From Symsagittifera roscoffensis (lineage: Eukaryota; Xenacoelomorpha; Acoela; Convolutidae): 64,000 bases of DNA. Shown piece by piece: positions 30,711 to 41,727 of the stretch (the first letter of the stretch is position 1; every line of letters starts with the position of its first letter). Under the pieces are notes generated by a model. It was not told the DNA's origin and did no database searches. It was given only the letters and a program-made list of their open reading frames with translations. Position numbers and translations under genes: made by a program. The stretch lies in the NCBI RefSeq assembly GCF_963678635.1, contig NC_087066.1, positions 50,027,581 to 50,091,580 on the forward strand, in the 5' to 3' direction.

Positions 30711-33190
30711 AAAAAACGATTCCTTCCTTTTCCGATCTTTAAGTCTTTAGCTCTATCCGCGGAAGTTATTAACCCAAAAAAAGTTGCGGTCCAAAAAAAT
30801 GATCCAAAACATTGACTTATGGTACCAAAATTATTCCGATCGGTTGGCTAGTCTTTGAGAAATCATCAAAAACGCGTTTGTTAAGTTGGCCTTTTTTCAC
30901 CACCTACATTGGTTCTCAGAGACTTTTTCCGCAATTCTTACTGAAATTTTCTACAAATACTTGAAGCGAGCGTAGTCGCCCTGTACGGCTCTGGAATAAT
31001 GCAGAAAAGCGGACCAAAATTGGTTTGGATACAAAAACTTGGCCAAAAACTATCAAATTTTGACCCTTCGATTCCTTCCTGAGCCAATCTTTAAATCTTA
31101 AGCTATATCCGCGGAGCTATTCGGAGGTTTACCCAAAAATCACACTAGCAACCTAGCACGTTATGCTAGCAGGCTCCTAACGTAAAAAATTTTATCACTT
31201 AAACTCTAAAAATTCAAAAACTCGAGTCTCAAATTATTTTGACGAATTTCGGAGAATTACAAAAACTTTGATCGAAAAAATTTTATCTTCGCAAACTTCT
31301 ACTTAGACTTTTTCCGATCGGTTTCTTTAGTCAGGGGGGGAGGGGCGAACTACGTAGTAGCTCACTGAGCAGAAGCTTTTTGCTGCTTGAAAAAACTCGG
31401 ATGTCCAAAATTTCAGGGATTAACAGTTTGGTCGAAAATCATCAATTTTCGACAAAAATGGGGTCCTTTCTCGGGTCTAAATGGGAATAAATAGTATATA
31501 ATTGGGATAATAATCTATTAGTAGTCGTTAAACAAAACTGCTATACCCTCCTTTGCACCAAAACATCCGAATTAAGACCCTTAACTCGGAAATTCGCAAT
31601 CGATTGAGAGTGCAGTCGGACCGAGCTAATTGTGCCCCCCACCTTAAATTTTATCAACGAAACCCAACATTCGTTGTGGATGTTGTCCCTGATGCCCTCT
31701 GTTGAGTCGTGAACACGTCTGTGAGCTTGCCACTCTACCCTCCGGTCACCGCCAGATTTATCCTTAATTACTCAAACAACACTCAAGGGAGGGCACCTTA
31801 CCCACACTAAAACACTCAATCTTACAATCAGAAATGTTATAAATCAAACCGAAACAAAAACAAAAAGGATGGTCAGATCACATCTTGTCCGGAAACAAAA
31901 TATAAACTGTCATTTTATGTTTTTTACTGTTTTTGGTACTTTTTTGTTTTCAAGTAAATTTGTTTTTGGTTTTTTCTCATGGTTATACTTTATTTTTGCT
32001 CGGTTTTACGCTTTCTCTTATATATATTTTTTGTTCCCATGGGCTTGGAATAAGCGGGCTCATGACTTCACACCTTACCCTCCGGCCCCCGGAAAAAGCC
32101 TAAAAGTATCAGGCGGTTTTTCGTTCCATATCTCCGGTTGTGTGTTTTCGTTCGTCTTTTTATATAAAAAATGGCCGTTTCTGCATTTCTCAGAAATAGA
32201 CCGCTCAATATCGAAATTTTGAAAAATAAGGTCTTGATTGTTAAGGCCTGTATCGCTGTTTTTCTAGCGCCACAGCAAGTTCGACTGTGCCAATCCAGGG
32301 GAATGGCACATACACTGGTGAACACAAAATATAGCTCGTTGAAAAGACTTAAAATGGAGAGGAAAAGAAGCTCACATTTAAATAGCTAATAACTTTTATC
32401 AAGGCTCTAGCTTTGATAAAGATAATGTGGTAAATTTTGATACTGAATTATTATGAGAACAATGCTTCTGTCAGCTCAGTTTGGATCAATTTAATTTGCC
32501 ACTTCTGCTTCACTAGACAACATATCGCATGCTAAATTTCAAAACAAGAGTATAGTCGTCAATGTTTATTTTTATTGAAACGGGCTCTTCCGTCATGCGA
32601 CAGTACGTGCAGACGTTTGATAGAGCCGTACCAACGGTATATAAATACATCGGCAATATTTTATGAGTAAAACAATTCGAGTTTAAAGCATCCAGAGAGC
32701 TGTCAATTAAAATCTACATTCCTCGATTATAGCACAGATAGAATTGACTATGTTGGGTGTATTTTTAAGGTTTTTGCACCCCCTAAGGCAGCGTATTGCA
32801 CTCCTCAGAGTTCAACCTTTATTTTTGTTCTTATAAAGTGTATGTGTCCAAGTATGATTCGTACCGTTTTTCGTTTAGTTTCTCTGCTAGTTTCATGACA
32901 ATTTTTATAGAGCCTGGTGCTGCTCCTGCGATACACGCAAAATCTAGTGGAACAAAGCTGCTGTGTTCTACATCCAGAATTTTTTGATGTTGTTTTAATG
33001 TTTTGACCCTCTCATGATCTTTGTAGGCGTCAGATGTAGTTTTAGGGCAGGATTTAGTATGAGGGTTGGAAATGTTTACATCGAAAAAGGTTCGTCTGAA
33101 TCCGCTTCCCGAGGGTTCATTTGCTTTGTGTGACACCCCTAAAGTGGTGTTATTAATAGTCATGACAAATTCAAGGATTTTTTCAGGCTA
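30711..33190 (-). repeat. Block N4: noncoding leader repeat, left part missing
   Basis: A third copy of N, beginning at the segment GATTCCTTCCTTTTCCGATC, equivalent to position ~20,797 of N1. It therefore lacks the first ~400 nt and one of the two ~350 nt duplicates, and also the P fragment that should follow. The frame at 33,163-32,831 (110 codons) is the third copy of the mobile-element ORF fragment and is unbroken. Nothing else is coding. Confidence 0.72.
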
Positions 33191-33865
33191 TATTTAGCTG
33201 CTTAATTTAACTATTAAAATTATGAGACCGAATGAATTATTGTTTACCTAATGTAAAAATATGGTTAACTTAGACGAGAGAGAGATTATGAGCGAGATAC
33301 GAAACAATCGGGAGTGAAAATAATAATGCTCTATACTGACCTAAATTTATTCTCTGAGTCAAGCTGAGGAAAGGTTGAAGACACTGTCGGGCCCTCGCAC
33401 CCATGCATGGAGATACTGCCAGAACAAAGTGCACTTAAACACATGAATCATCTGTAAAAGGTAAGAGGCAAAAAGAGGTTATTAAATGTGACAGTTCGCG
33501 GTCAACAGTGACACTTCTCACCCACTCCAGCAAGACGACGATATTCTGAGGACGAGCTGAAACGTAGATCAAGCGCAGCAACTGTGTTTAATCAGAGCTC
33601 CTACTTATCCTAAATCCTACAATATAGCAGTCTTGGGCAATTCAAGAAGCTACATTCATTTGGTATCTTTGGAAAACTCGAGAACTTTCTTCTCCTCAAA
33701 CTTGTTGGCCAAACCATTAAATCATATGTGCTATAAATTTTGACTATTGTGCTATAGATTGGTCTGCGCTCAACTACAAGTTAGATTTAGTCTAAAATCA
33801 TTCATTTGATATCATCTATGATCGAAGGAGCGTAAAAGCGGTAAACTAAAGCTTATTTGAAACCA
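33191..33865 (-). repeat. Block A5: LTR-like repeat at the right end of the array
   Basis: Full-length copy of block A including the extra right segment seen in A4. Similarity to the other copies ends after GCTTATTTGAAA at about 33,862, where the next sequence is unrelated and soon becomes the RT/RNase H fragment on the other strand. This marks the outer 5' edge of the array and the point where it interrupts or abuts an older Gypsy copy. Confidence 0.7.
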
Positions 33866-33974
33866 AAGTAGCGTTGCGAAACCCTAACCTAGAAAGAAAC
33901 AATAGAAAACTCGCAAAACATAGATCTGAGCATTTTAATAATCTTGAAAACTGAAAACTGAAAACACGGACAAA

Positions 33975-34856
33975 ATGAAATTCATAGGAAATATATTAAC
34001 AACAGCAGGAGTTTCGCCAGCGGAAGCGAAAAATTAAAAATTTCTGTGTAACAATCGAATGCCAAAGACTATTAAAGAGGTCATGAGACTTATAGGATTT
34101 GTACAGTTCTTAAGGAACTATATGCCGAGTCTTGGAGAAAAACTCCTGCCATTTTACAAATTGTTGCCCTATATAGAAATCAGAATCGCCGTTGGACATC
34201 ACAAGGCCCTTGATGTTCTGAAACATGATCTTTTACAAACAAAAGTAATAACACTTAGACTGCCAAAACCGGATCTACGATATGTAATTCTCTGTGGTGC
34301 AAGTTACCATGGTACAGAATTTACTCACATGATTGAGGTTTATGTTAAAACTGAGAACAAGGGCAGCACAAAAACGTATGCATCAGTTTCTTTTGGATCA
34401 CGATATTTCACCGAACCGCAATTAAAGTTTTCAATACTTTACAAGGAAGTCCTAGCATTGAATTTTGCGTTAGATAACTTCGCTCATTTCGTCTGGGGAG
34501 CATCAAAACCTGTCAATGCTCCGACGGTCACAAGGAGCCTCACACAATTTTTTCAATCAAAATCGATACCAACGTCAGTTTGGAACTTTCTAGACAGAGT
34601 CATAGCATTTAAAATTGTAATTGCACATACACCCGGAAAAAAAAATCACGCAGCAATTTTTTTGTCACGTATGCAGACAGACCCGAATGCTTCTCTATCG
34701 CTAAGATTGACAGATAAATTACCAGTTCGAGAAATTTATATCAACCCAACGGCGAAAGTACCTGACGCATCGCTAAATTCGATTGAAAAGATTCAAGAAG
34801 TATTCCCAGAACCAAATAAAATGACGACGAGCTGCGCAAACAACTCGAATCTCTAG
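33975..34856 (+). pseudogene. Gypsy RT thumb/RNase H fragment, 5' truncated
   Basis: The frame begins MKFIGNILTTAG, has one stop (TAA 34,035-34,037) and continues to 34,856. FLRNYMPSLGEKL is the connection following Gypsy RT. The RNase H part keeps FGSRYFTEPQLKFS, the Glu in YKEVLAL and HTPGKKN, but the acidic residues expected in the first strand, before the RSLTQFF segment and near the end are changed (CGAS, TVTRS, AAIFLSR), so it should be inactive. RT proper is missing: the array starts about 110 nt to the left. The plus-strand orientation is opposite to the array. Confidence 0.8.
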
Positions 34857-35440
34857 GCCTTCTTGAAACATATCAACAAAAAGAAGCCACGACTCAAAAT
34901 ACAGATGATTTGGAAGCACAAACAATCGTGAGCTTACCACGACCAATAATATCCTCAATTGATTACCCAAACCCTGCAGATTTCCTTTCAAACATAGCGG
35001 ACAGAAGCGAACCGCTGGACCTGGGAGAAGAACAGAACAGAGATACAGACTTTAGTAAAGCAATGGATATTGAACAACGCAATACCCGATCTGAAATACG
35101 CCAATAACCAACAGAAAGCAGCTTCAACGATTGATTTTAACCAACGACATTTTTTGATAACATGGGTGAAGACAAATACAACCAGTACTGCAAACAAAAA
35201 CACTGGTGGCATTAAGTTGTTTACCGTTTGCACAATTCCCCTAGCGGAGGACTTATTGACATGGGAAGAACTTAAGGAAAGTTTCGGAAACGATTTACCT
35301 TCCCAGATTTCACAGATTTTTTTCTTCATATCATCAGAAACTGTCTTACGTGCCTGCAGCTGAAGAAATGTTCGAGCAGATACCAAATTCCTCCCTTGCA
35401 GCCACTGTCATCATTGCAATTCCAAGTACGATCTTCTAAA
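34857..35440 (+). pseudogene. Linker and integrase zinc-finger remnant of the same Gypsy fragment
   Basis: After the stop at 34,857 the sequence continues in shifted frames. There is a linker with ISSIDYPNPADFLS (34,910-35,107). Then, over broken frames, comes a histidine pair followed by FRKRF and NCLTCLQLKK, the pattern of the HHCC finger at the integrase N-terminus (about 35,215-35,370). The catalytic core is absent. Several stops and shifts are needed to follow it, so it is clearly dead. Confidence 0.6.
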
Positions 35441-35511
35441 GTTTCCGAATTAAACAGTTCAAATCAACAAAATCAAAACAACGACTTCCAAGCGATACAA
35501 AAAACGACGCT

Positions 35512-35778
35512 ATGTATACCCGTTATGCTTTCAAAGCAAATACGTTATCCCCCCAAATAAAAAAATACTTCTGGAATGCTTTACCGAATCAGATATCAAA
35601 AATACTATCGGAACAGTCATCCCCAGATAGTAAACTGTACATTCCCGCACTTATTATTACAGATCACACGATCACATTGTTGCATAAGAGCCAAATCGTT
35701 ACATTCACAGTCCTTAAACCAACCGACATGCAACAAATTGTCCCGATTGACTCACAGACACTAACATTTAAAAAATGA
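35512..35778 (+). CDS. Unassigned frame, possible dUTPase-like or retroelement fragment
   Basis: An 88-codon frame following the integrase remnant. The C-terminal half reads LIITDHTITLLHKSQIVTF, a beta-strand pattern reminiscent of dUTPase-like folds carried by some retroelements, but no catalytic motif is complete. Just upstream (35,440-35,510) is a Gln/Asn-rich stretch. It could belong to the same decayed Gypsy copy. I would not name it. Confidence 0.3.
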   Translation: MYTRYAFKANTLSPQIKKYFWNALPNQISKILSEQSSPDSKLYIPALIITDHTITLLHKSQIVTFTVLKPTDMQQIVPIDSQTLTFKK

Positions 35779-35978
35779 GCACCCCAGACAATCTAAAACA
35801 TAAAAAAGAATCAGCTTATTCAAGTAAATCAAATTATACAAAAATCAAAAGAGTGACGAAAGGAAAAAATTGCGATGTGACTGAAAAACTTCGAAAAAAG
35901 CGGAACAAATCTAAAAATTTTTCAAGCTCGGAAAAGAAATGCGAAATTGAAAACGATGATAGCTGTCTGGTTGTATAA
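35775..35978 (+). CDS. Small Lys/Ser-rich hypothetical frame
   Basis: 67 codons, overlapping the end of the preceding frame by one codon (ATGA junction). Very rich in Lys, Ser and Asn, with an RKKRNKSK basic patch. Low complexity makes both coding status and function unclear; it may be the tail of the retroelement polyprotein. Confidence 0.25.
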   Translation: MSTPDNLKHKKESAYSSKSNYTKIKRVTKGKNCDVTEKLRKKRNKSKNFSSSEKKCEIENDDSCLVV

Positions 35979-36204
35979 AAATATTAACTCGTTATTCTAA
36001 TGAAACTTCAAAGCAATGTTTGAAGCAATGTATGAGCAATCCCCTGATTATTTCAAACGATTCCGTCAAAATTAAGAATTTTTCATCCTCAATCATGAAC
36101 TCAACTTCTCAGGCTTCGCTTCAAAACCAAATTTTGAGGAATCATCCCATTCGAATAATCTAGGATTTTGCAATCATTCGATTGACAACGAAAAACATTA
36201 TCAT

Positions 36205-36474
36205 GTGCTGGTCGAGTTCACAAAAGAGTTTACCGATTCACTAAACAAGACGAATTCAAAAGCCTTCGTTGTCTCTTATCTTTTCCCTACATTCAAATAT
36301 TTAATTTTTGGTTGCTCCAACTATGAAATGTCTGGCCCTCTGATGGAAAAACTGAAAATAGCTGTGAATTATAACTCCATCAACAACCTAGATGTGGTGT
36401 TCCAGTTCGCAGACCACTCCCTCAAGTTTGCTTGTGCTAGCAGACTAAATCTGCTCAAACTCAAACTGACATGA
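36205..36474 (+). CDS. Unrecognised 89-codon frame (possible fragment)
   Basis: The frame starts MLVEFTKEF and is preceded, in the adjoining sequence, by a His/Asn-rich stretch ending EKHYHVL. It has a mixed hydrophobic composition (YLFPTFKYLIFG, LDVVFQFADHSLKFACAS). I recognise no family. It lies between the Gypsy fragment and the Polinton and could be part of either or of another element. Confidence 0.3.
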   Translation: MLVEFTKEFTDSLNKTNSKAFVVSYLFPTFKYLIFGCSNYEMSGPLMEKLKIAVNYNSINNLDVVFQFADHSLKFACASRLNLLKLKLT

Positions 36475-36968
36475 TTACAAACGTAACAATTGAACGCTTT
36501 ACTAATAATTTGAATGGTGCAAAACCTAGTTTTCTAGAATAATTGACATGATTTTAAAACGGTACGGTTGTATGGAAATTGCTTCAAACACTTTGTTTGT
36601 GAAATTTATCTTTGAGAAAAATTGAAGTTTTAATTATTGGTTTTCTTTTGCTCTCTTGTATATCAAAAAAATGTTATTACACAAGGGGCAGGCGTTCCGA
36701 GCGTAGCGACTAGCAACGCCGGGTTAGTTTTTGCCCGCTAAACCAAATGGCCATGCCTTATTATTTCAAATGACTTGATATGTAACTTTTTCGCGTTCAC
36801 ATAAACTTGTAGAAAAATATAATTTGTTGTTTATAAGAATGAATTTAAAAAAATTAACTGATAAATTTTACAAAAACATCAAAAAAATAGTTTAGAATAA
36901 CATATGTTTAGCAAATCTCATCAAATCATGATAATTAAGTTTGAAACCTATTGGAAATTTATTTGTAT
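36475..36968. other. AT-rich spacer with a small GC-rich hairpin
   Basis: No credible gene. Between about 36,686 and 36,720 there is a GC-rich island, with GGCGTT and AACGCC able to pair around an 18 nt loop, in otherwise very AT-rich DNA. The left end of the Polinton should be nearby, but I could not match a terminal inverted repeat to the right side. Confidence 0.4.
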
Positions 36969-37328
36969 TTATAACATGAGCAACATAAATACAATGAAGT
37001 CCGCATAACACTGAATCAGCTGATTGTATAGGTTTTTCATCAGTAGTTGATTTACCTTGTGAATTGTACGTCGCATATTCTTGTACACGAGGGGATAATC
37101 ATATAATATTTTACCAATAGGATCTGCGAAGAATATTTGTCCTCCAGCTTGAGCAAAAAGCAACCAGTGGGTTCCAGGTTGGTCCGATGGTGATGCATTC
37201 ATACTCATTAACGTATTATCGTTTTTCAGTACTGAGGAGCATGGAAAATCTGTCGGAAAATTACCTCTAAAGCGTTATTTCAAATGTTTACAACGGTTGA
37301 TAAGTTCCATTAATTGAAGATTATCCAT
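36969..37328 (-). pseudogene. PRO: Polinton adenain-like cysteine protease (capsid maturation)
   Basis: About 120 codons from the ATG at 37,328-37,326, which follows the capsid-gene stop by 2 nt. One stop (TAA 37,277-37,275) interrupts the N-terminal part. PGTHWLLF supplies the catalytic His and FFADP the acidic residue, as in adenovirus-type proteases. The expected Cys before ADF appears to be Tyr (QCYADF), with a Cys one residue earlier. This family cleaves virion precursor proteins. Given the stop and the altered Cys, the copy is presumably inactive. Confidence 0.75.
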
Positions 37329-37330
37329 GT

Positions 37331-38728
37331 CTAGGTCATAAGAGTGTTTTTGGTAACTTTTCTATCTGAACGCACATAAAATGTTGATGCACACTCTCCG
37401 ATAAAAAATAACTTGACGTTATTAGCGAGACCTGTGTCAAATTTGAGTTCGACCGATATAGTGCAATTGGTCAATTCAGGATGACTGAAATTGTGCGAAG
37501 CCTCCTGAAGAGATGTGAGATCAAAAGCAATAATATAATGATTTTCATAATTAGCGAGATTGATTCAATGACTAGTGTTCAAAACAAAATCAAGAGCCTC
37601 AAGCGTATTGTAATAAATTCTTTTATTGTCTGATGTTGAGATGGGAGTTTCGGCAATGGGTATGCCGTTTCTGTATACAATGATCTCATTCAACCCAAAC
37701 ATCTGGTGATGAAAATATTTGTCGTATTAGTACCCAAATATGCTTCGTTTATACTCATTGCTACTATCATTCTTCGAACAGGTTCTTTTGCGAAAACATC
37801 CTCTTGTCGCCAGTTTTGTACTCCTGCAGTTGCGAGAAAAACTTTTGGTGCTACCTCGATGTAATTGTAAACTTTCGGGTTCTTCAACAAAGTATTTCTA
37901 TTGATGAGAGAACATAATCAGTCACAGTCATCTTTCTGACATAGAGATTAGCTTCGATTACTTGAACCTTGTTGTTTTTAGCTGCATCTTCGGATATGAC
38001 AACAAAATCATTAGGAGATTGTATAGGAGACAATCTAAATGTCACACCGTTATGTAGGTGCTTGTCACACGACAGGTAGACGCAGACAATTTTACCAAAC
38101 AGCTTCAGCTCGTTCCAGGCCGCAACGAGACCTTTACGCTCCGTAAGATCCTCAGCTTTCCTTTCATTATCGTCGATAGCTGATGAGTTTTCCTGATAAT
38201 AATAAATTTGACAAGCCAACGCTGTTTTCTTGGCATCATTACCGTATGAACCCTCGGTCTCAATAGAACCTTTTGAACAAAATTAGCATTAGTAGTTGAT
38301 ATTTTCTCACCATTCAGCGACAGTGTACACTGAGAAAATAATGAAGATAAAGGATTGTCAACAAAATACGGCGTATCTCTGTTTGCCGCCTCTGTAACAT
38401 GTGTTCGAAGCACGGTTCGATTGTTTCGATTATTTCGTGCAACTATTTCCAAACGAGTACGTTGAAGATCGACGAATTTATTTCTGTCGCCGAGTACTTC
38501 AAACTCGAGCATAGGACCATCAGGAGAGTAGGAAGGTCCAATTTTTTAGTTGAATGCATTTTCAAAAGTGACAAGTAAAGGCGGTTTTTCAATTAAGTCC
38601 AACGAGGTGTGAGATGCTTCACACGGGATAAAATAGAAATCATTTTTAACCCTTGTAAAGAAATTGGAGCGACTTCTCTGTGAAGATAGTTTTCTGGGAA
38701 TGACGCGTCTCCTTTTTCGTTTCACCAC
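37331..38728 (-). pseudogene. MCP: Polinton major capsid protein (double jelly-roll)
   Basis: About 1.4 kb from an ATG at 38,728 (basic N-terminus KRKRRRVIPRK) to TAG at 37,333-37,331. Diagnostic stretches are DGPMLEFEV, FVDLQRT, PLSSLFSQCTLSLNG in the first jelly roll and PKVFLATAG, WRQEDVF, GTNTTN and ELKFDTG further on. It is broken by stops at 38,548 and 37,567 and by frameshifts near 38,270, 37,910 and 37,715. In intact elements this protein forms the trimeric capsomers of the icosahedral shell. Its length matches the family once the breaks are ignored. Confidence 0.8.
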
Positions 38729-38737
38729 CGTTGTTCT

Positions 38738-39049
38738 TTATGGATAATTTTTTCGAGATATACTTCCTCCTCCTACTTGCTTTTTGATGGTACTTCTGAC
38801 GGTGCTTTCGAGTGCCTGCTTAAGGCTTTTTATTTTTCTAGCAACTTCTATCAGTTCTGGAGCTGCCTGAAGAAGTAGTTTTTTTCCGATCTTTTTTGCT
38901 GCTGGTATCACAAACTTTCGAGCCAATGGAAGTGCCACTCTTCGTATTCCAGAAGCTAATGCACCGAAACCACTGCCTCGTTGTCTATAATGCCCCGAGA
39001 AATAAGGAAGGTTTGCTTGGTTGTGGTAATATGAATCCATAGTAACCAA
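38738..39049 (-). CDS. Small basic Polinton virion/core-like protein
   Basis: 103 codons, unbroken, ending 9 nt before the capsid gene. The start is Tyr/His/Gln-rich (DSYYHNQANLPYFSG), then a Gly-rich segment (RQRGSGFGAL), then an amphipathic basic helix region with RRVALPLARKFVIPAAKK and a Lys-rich tail. This arrangement is usual for a small protein encoded beside the capsid genes in Polintons and resembles adenovirus minor core proteins. It is one of the few frames here without a visible defect. Confidence 0.65.
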   Translation of the reverse strand: MVTMDSYYHNQANLPYFSGHYRQRGSGFGALASGIRRVALPLARKFVIPAAKKIGKKLLLQAAPELIEVARKIKSLKQALESTVRSTIKKQVGGGSISRKNYP

Positions 39050-39112
39050 TTGCTAAACTTTTGAAATTTCAAAGTCAAAAAAACTTTCCCCTCCAGCGAA
39101 AGGAACAAGTCC

Positions 39113-39991
39113 TCAAGTTTCTGTGCGCAGGTTCGCAGAAATATTAGAAATATTGTTGACTAAAAATTTTTTAAAATCTGAATTACTAAACACTGTAGGA
39201 TGATTCGGTTCAATTGTACATGCGTAACTGTTTTTCACTCGACGATTTGTATCAATGACTCGTAAAAGTGGCGCTTTTGTGTCTCCTACTATTTGATAAT
39301 GAATTATGTCCAGGTAAATAAACAAAAGCTGAGTACCAGCTCATACATCAAGGGGATGGTCAGCAACAAGATCTTGGGTAGTGAATGTGCTGTTTCGAGC
39401 TTCATTGTTTGTAACCTATATGATAACAGTTCCATCGCTGACGCCTTTGAATCCAAATAGACTAGGAGTTTGCGGGCTTGAAAAAGTTACACCTTCCCAA
39501 TAATGCAGCCATAATGAAAGATGTTTAGTTATTGGATATATTAAAATATCTAATTTCTCTAATTCTGTCTTTCGACGAAACTCATCCAGTATTTGTTCAA
39601 TATTCGTATACTCTCCTTTTGTTAGTTTCGCTGTTTCTCCAAGGTAACCGAAACTGTTTCTCCAAGGTAATCGCTCTTTCTCCAAGGTTTCGCTGCTTTG
39701 AAGGACACTCCTGGAGATCTTGTCTTTTTCAACTTTCATGCTTGCTATAACCCCATCTTTTTTGTAGTACACAATGTTGTTGCCAGTTACGTTGTTTATC
39801 TGAGTGGGGAAGGTAATTTCTGTAACTGCTACTCGCCATTCACCTTGCAAATTTAGTTCTTTACTCAGGAGATTTTTAAAGTTGGCCAGGGTGTAATCTT
39901 TAAAAACGTTCATTGATGCAGATGAAACTAGGGCAATTGTGAAGGAAGGGGGAACGTTGTGGGCGACAAGGCTGGAAGTGCCCTCAGTCAT
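39113..39991 (-). pseudogene. Polinton penton-like minor capsid protein
   Basis: A single frame of 293 codons with two nonsense codons (TAG 39,418-39,416; TGA 39,343-39,341) and no frameshift. Family signs are an N-terminal FTIALVSSASMNVF, then NLQGEWRVAVTEITFP, the usual GxWEVxLxEI-P pattern of this protein, and near the C-terminus IIHYQIVGDTKAPLLRV. In intact elements it occupies the capsid vertices. The gene starts 6 nt after the integrase stop. The two stops are single-base changes, implying fairly recent loss. Confidence 0.8.
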
Positions 39992-39997
39992 GATTGC

Positions 39998-40853
39998 TTA
40001 CGATGTTTCCTTCTCCAGATCGCGAATTAGCTCAGACTCATGAAAATTTCCCTCAATCGGTTCTCTTTTGGAATCAATCAAAATGTATTTTGGAGGATTT
40101 CGTGTTGGTACGTCAAAAACTTCAAACACTTCATCGGTGAACGATTGTTTGTAACCCTTGCGAAAAGGTATGTCTCTTTAGGGGAGTCTAACATAACCAC
40201 CAACATAAAGCTTTGGACGTCGAACTAATTCAAGTGACTGTTCTGCTCTTAATGAAATCAGGTGAGGAACATCTTTTTTAGTTACTTTGTTTGGTGCAAG
40301 ATTTTTGAAATGATGTTTTCTGGAATTAATCGCATTGACAAAATCTTGCAATTTGTCAATTTACGAGTAAGTCCATTTATCCTCCAAGTACTTATAAATA
40401 AGATTTGTCAAGGAACGGCTATTTCTCTCAGCGATTGCAGATTTTTTTTCGCTCTCTGTACTAAATGTGTTTATGCTTTTTTTTACTTATTGCTTTGAAG
40501 GACACTTTAAGCTCAGTGCCCTTGTCCACCCATACTTTTTTCGGTTGTTTTGTCGTTATCATTAGTTTGACTGCTTCTGCTGTTGTAGTAGCATAATTAG
40601 ACTTCAAGGGTTGCACTCTGAGATAGCGGGACATGCAGTCAACTGCAACAAGCGGATAATTAACATCATGGATGTACTGAGCAAGCTTATCAACAAAGGC
40701 CAGATCTAATGACCAGATTTCGTCGATGTCGTAAACTATGAGTCGCGGCTTTTTTTGGATGACAATTCGATATATCGTATAAGCAGGTTCATTATGAAGG
40801 AAACGTTTAACTTTCTTTCGCGACAAATTGATTGCTTTTATCAAATTGTTCAC
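39998..40853 (-). pseudogene. INT: Polinton integrase (rve family)
   Basis: The N-terminal 130 codons (40,853-40,461) are open; a frameshift near 40,470 moves the rest to another frame, which has stops at 40,363 and 40,180 and ends with TAA 40,000-39,998. The DDE residues are all visible: Asp in SLDLAFVD, Asp in WVDKGTEL, and Glu in AIAERNSR after the shift. The C-terminal part contains a VGGYVRL stretch and an IEGNFHESEL end typical of the SH3/chromo-like tail. It would insert the element DNA; this copy cannot. Confidence 0.82.
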
Positions 40854-41348
40854 ACTACCAAATAACGCGGGACCTTTATCAATGTAGCAGTTGTCACTGT
40901 AGCAGTTTTCAACAATTTTTTTTCAATCTTGGTGATTTTCCCATTGTTTTGTTTTCGCCTTCGTCTGTTCTGACGTTGGAGAATCTGAATCGTTATAGGG
41001 CGTTCCATACTAGTCAGAGCCTTCTCCTGACTTTTTTTCACAATTTTGATTTCGGATTTTTCTATTGTCGCTAAGGCTTTTTCTTTTTTGTTTTTTACTT
41101 CTCTTAAGGTTTGCACTACTTCTTTCATACATGCTTGAAAGTCCGGGTTCTCGTTTCTCTTGAGCGGTAAAAGACGCTGACTGAACTGCGTGTTTGGCAT
41201 TTCGATTTATTACCAGCTTTTCATTCAAGTTGAGAGCAGTTAAAATGATAATGAGCCCCGGATTGTGTAGTTTTTTTGTTGGTTGTTGTATGTCGTACAA
41301 AAATACTGCAGCTTTAAGTCCTGTTGGTACTTTATCCTTATATATCAC
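40850..41348 (-). pseudogene. Basic, coiled-coil Polinton-associated frame, split
   Basis: Two overlapping frames (41,348-41,010 and 41,200-40,850) probably represent one gene with a frameshift near 41,200. The first begins with hydrophobic and mixed residues (GLKAAVFLYDIQQP). The second is very rich in Lys, Arg and Glu with a long helical KNKKEKALATIEKSEIK region. It lies between the ATPase and integrase genes. I recognise no domain. Confidence 0.4.
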
Positions 41349-41727
41349 CTCTTTGTCATAATTTATGGTTACTTTTTATGATTTTTTTATGATTTCAAGT
41401 ATGGTTTTTTATCTAAAAAATTTTTTGTCCTCTAAAAGCTGTAACTGTCCCAAAATACTTTCGGTCTAACTATTGTTTTTCTCTTCTAATACTTCATCTT
41501 TATCTCGTTCGACCTTTACTTCTCCATCGTCCGTTAACAGTTCAAGCTGTTCTTGTTGGGTCTCAGCCTTTTCCGTAAATGTTTTCTTCGTTGCAGTAGT
41601 CTTACTATTTTGAGGAGGTAATTTGGGTCTTAGCCGGTTAAGGTAGGATAGTTGAGGATAGTAGTCATAATTAAGTTGTGAGGTATTTGTAACAAAAATA
41701 AAGTTTTTGCCGCACTAAATGAAAACC
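41349..41727 (-). other. Short region between ATPase and next frame
   Basis: A 79-codon stretch without a start codon is open on the minus strand from about 41,708 to 41,470, with Tyr/Pro-rich and then Glu/Lys-rich composition (KLPPQNSKTTATKK). It may be the remnant of a small gene. The rest is AT-rich and holds nothing I can name. Confidence 0.3.

Larger units (their letters stand above)
18405..33865 (-). mobile_element. Tandem array of truncated Gypsy derivatives (units A-N-P)
   Basis: In minus-strand order the blocks are A5-N4-A4-N3-P3-A3-P2-N1-P1-A1, followed by the autonomous element. A is LTR-like, N a noncoding leader, P a gag-end/protease fragment related to pol at 4,899-12,119. The pattern fits repeated units in which neighbours share one LTR, with P missing after N4, N missing before P2 and most of A missing after P2. 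Such arrays can form by unequal recombination between LTRs or by nested insertion. All copies look similar in age, since alignable parts are nearly identical by eye. Confidence 0.75.

Noticed and set aside
36686-36720. GC-rich hairpin as a Helitron 3' end
   Set aside because: No CTRR terminus follows and no Rep/helicase sequence is in the window.
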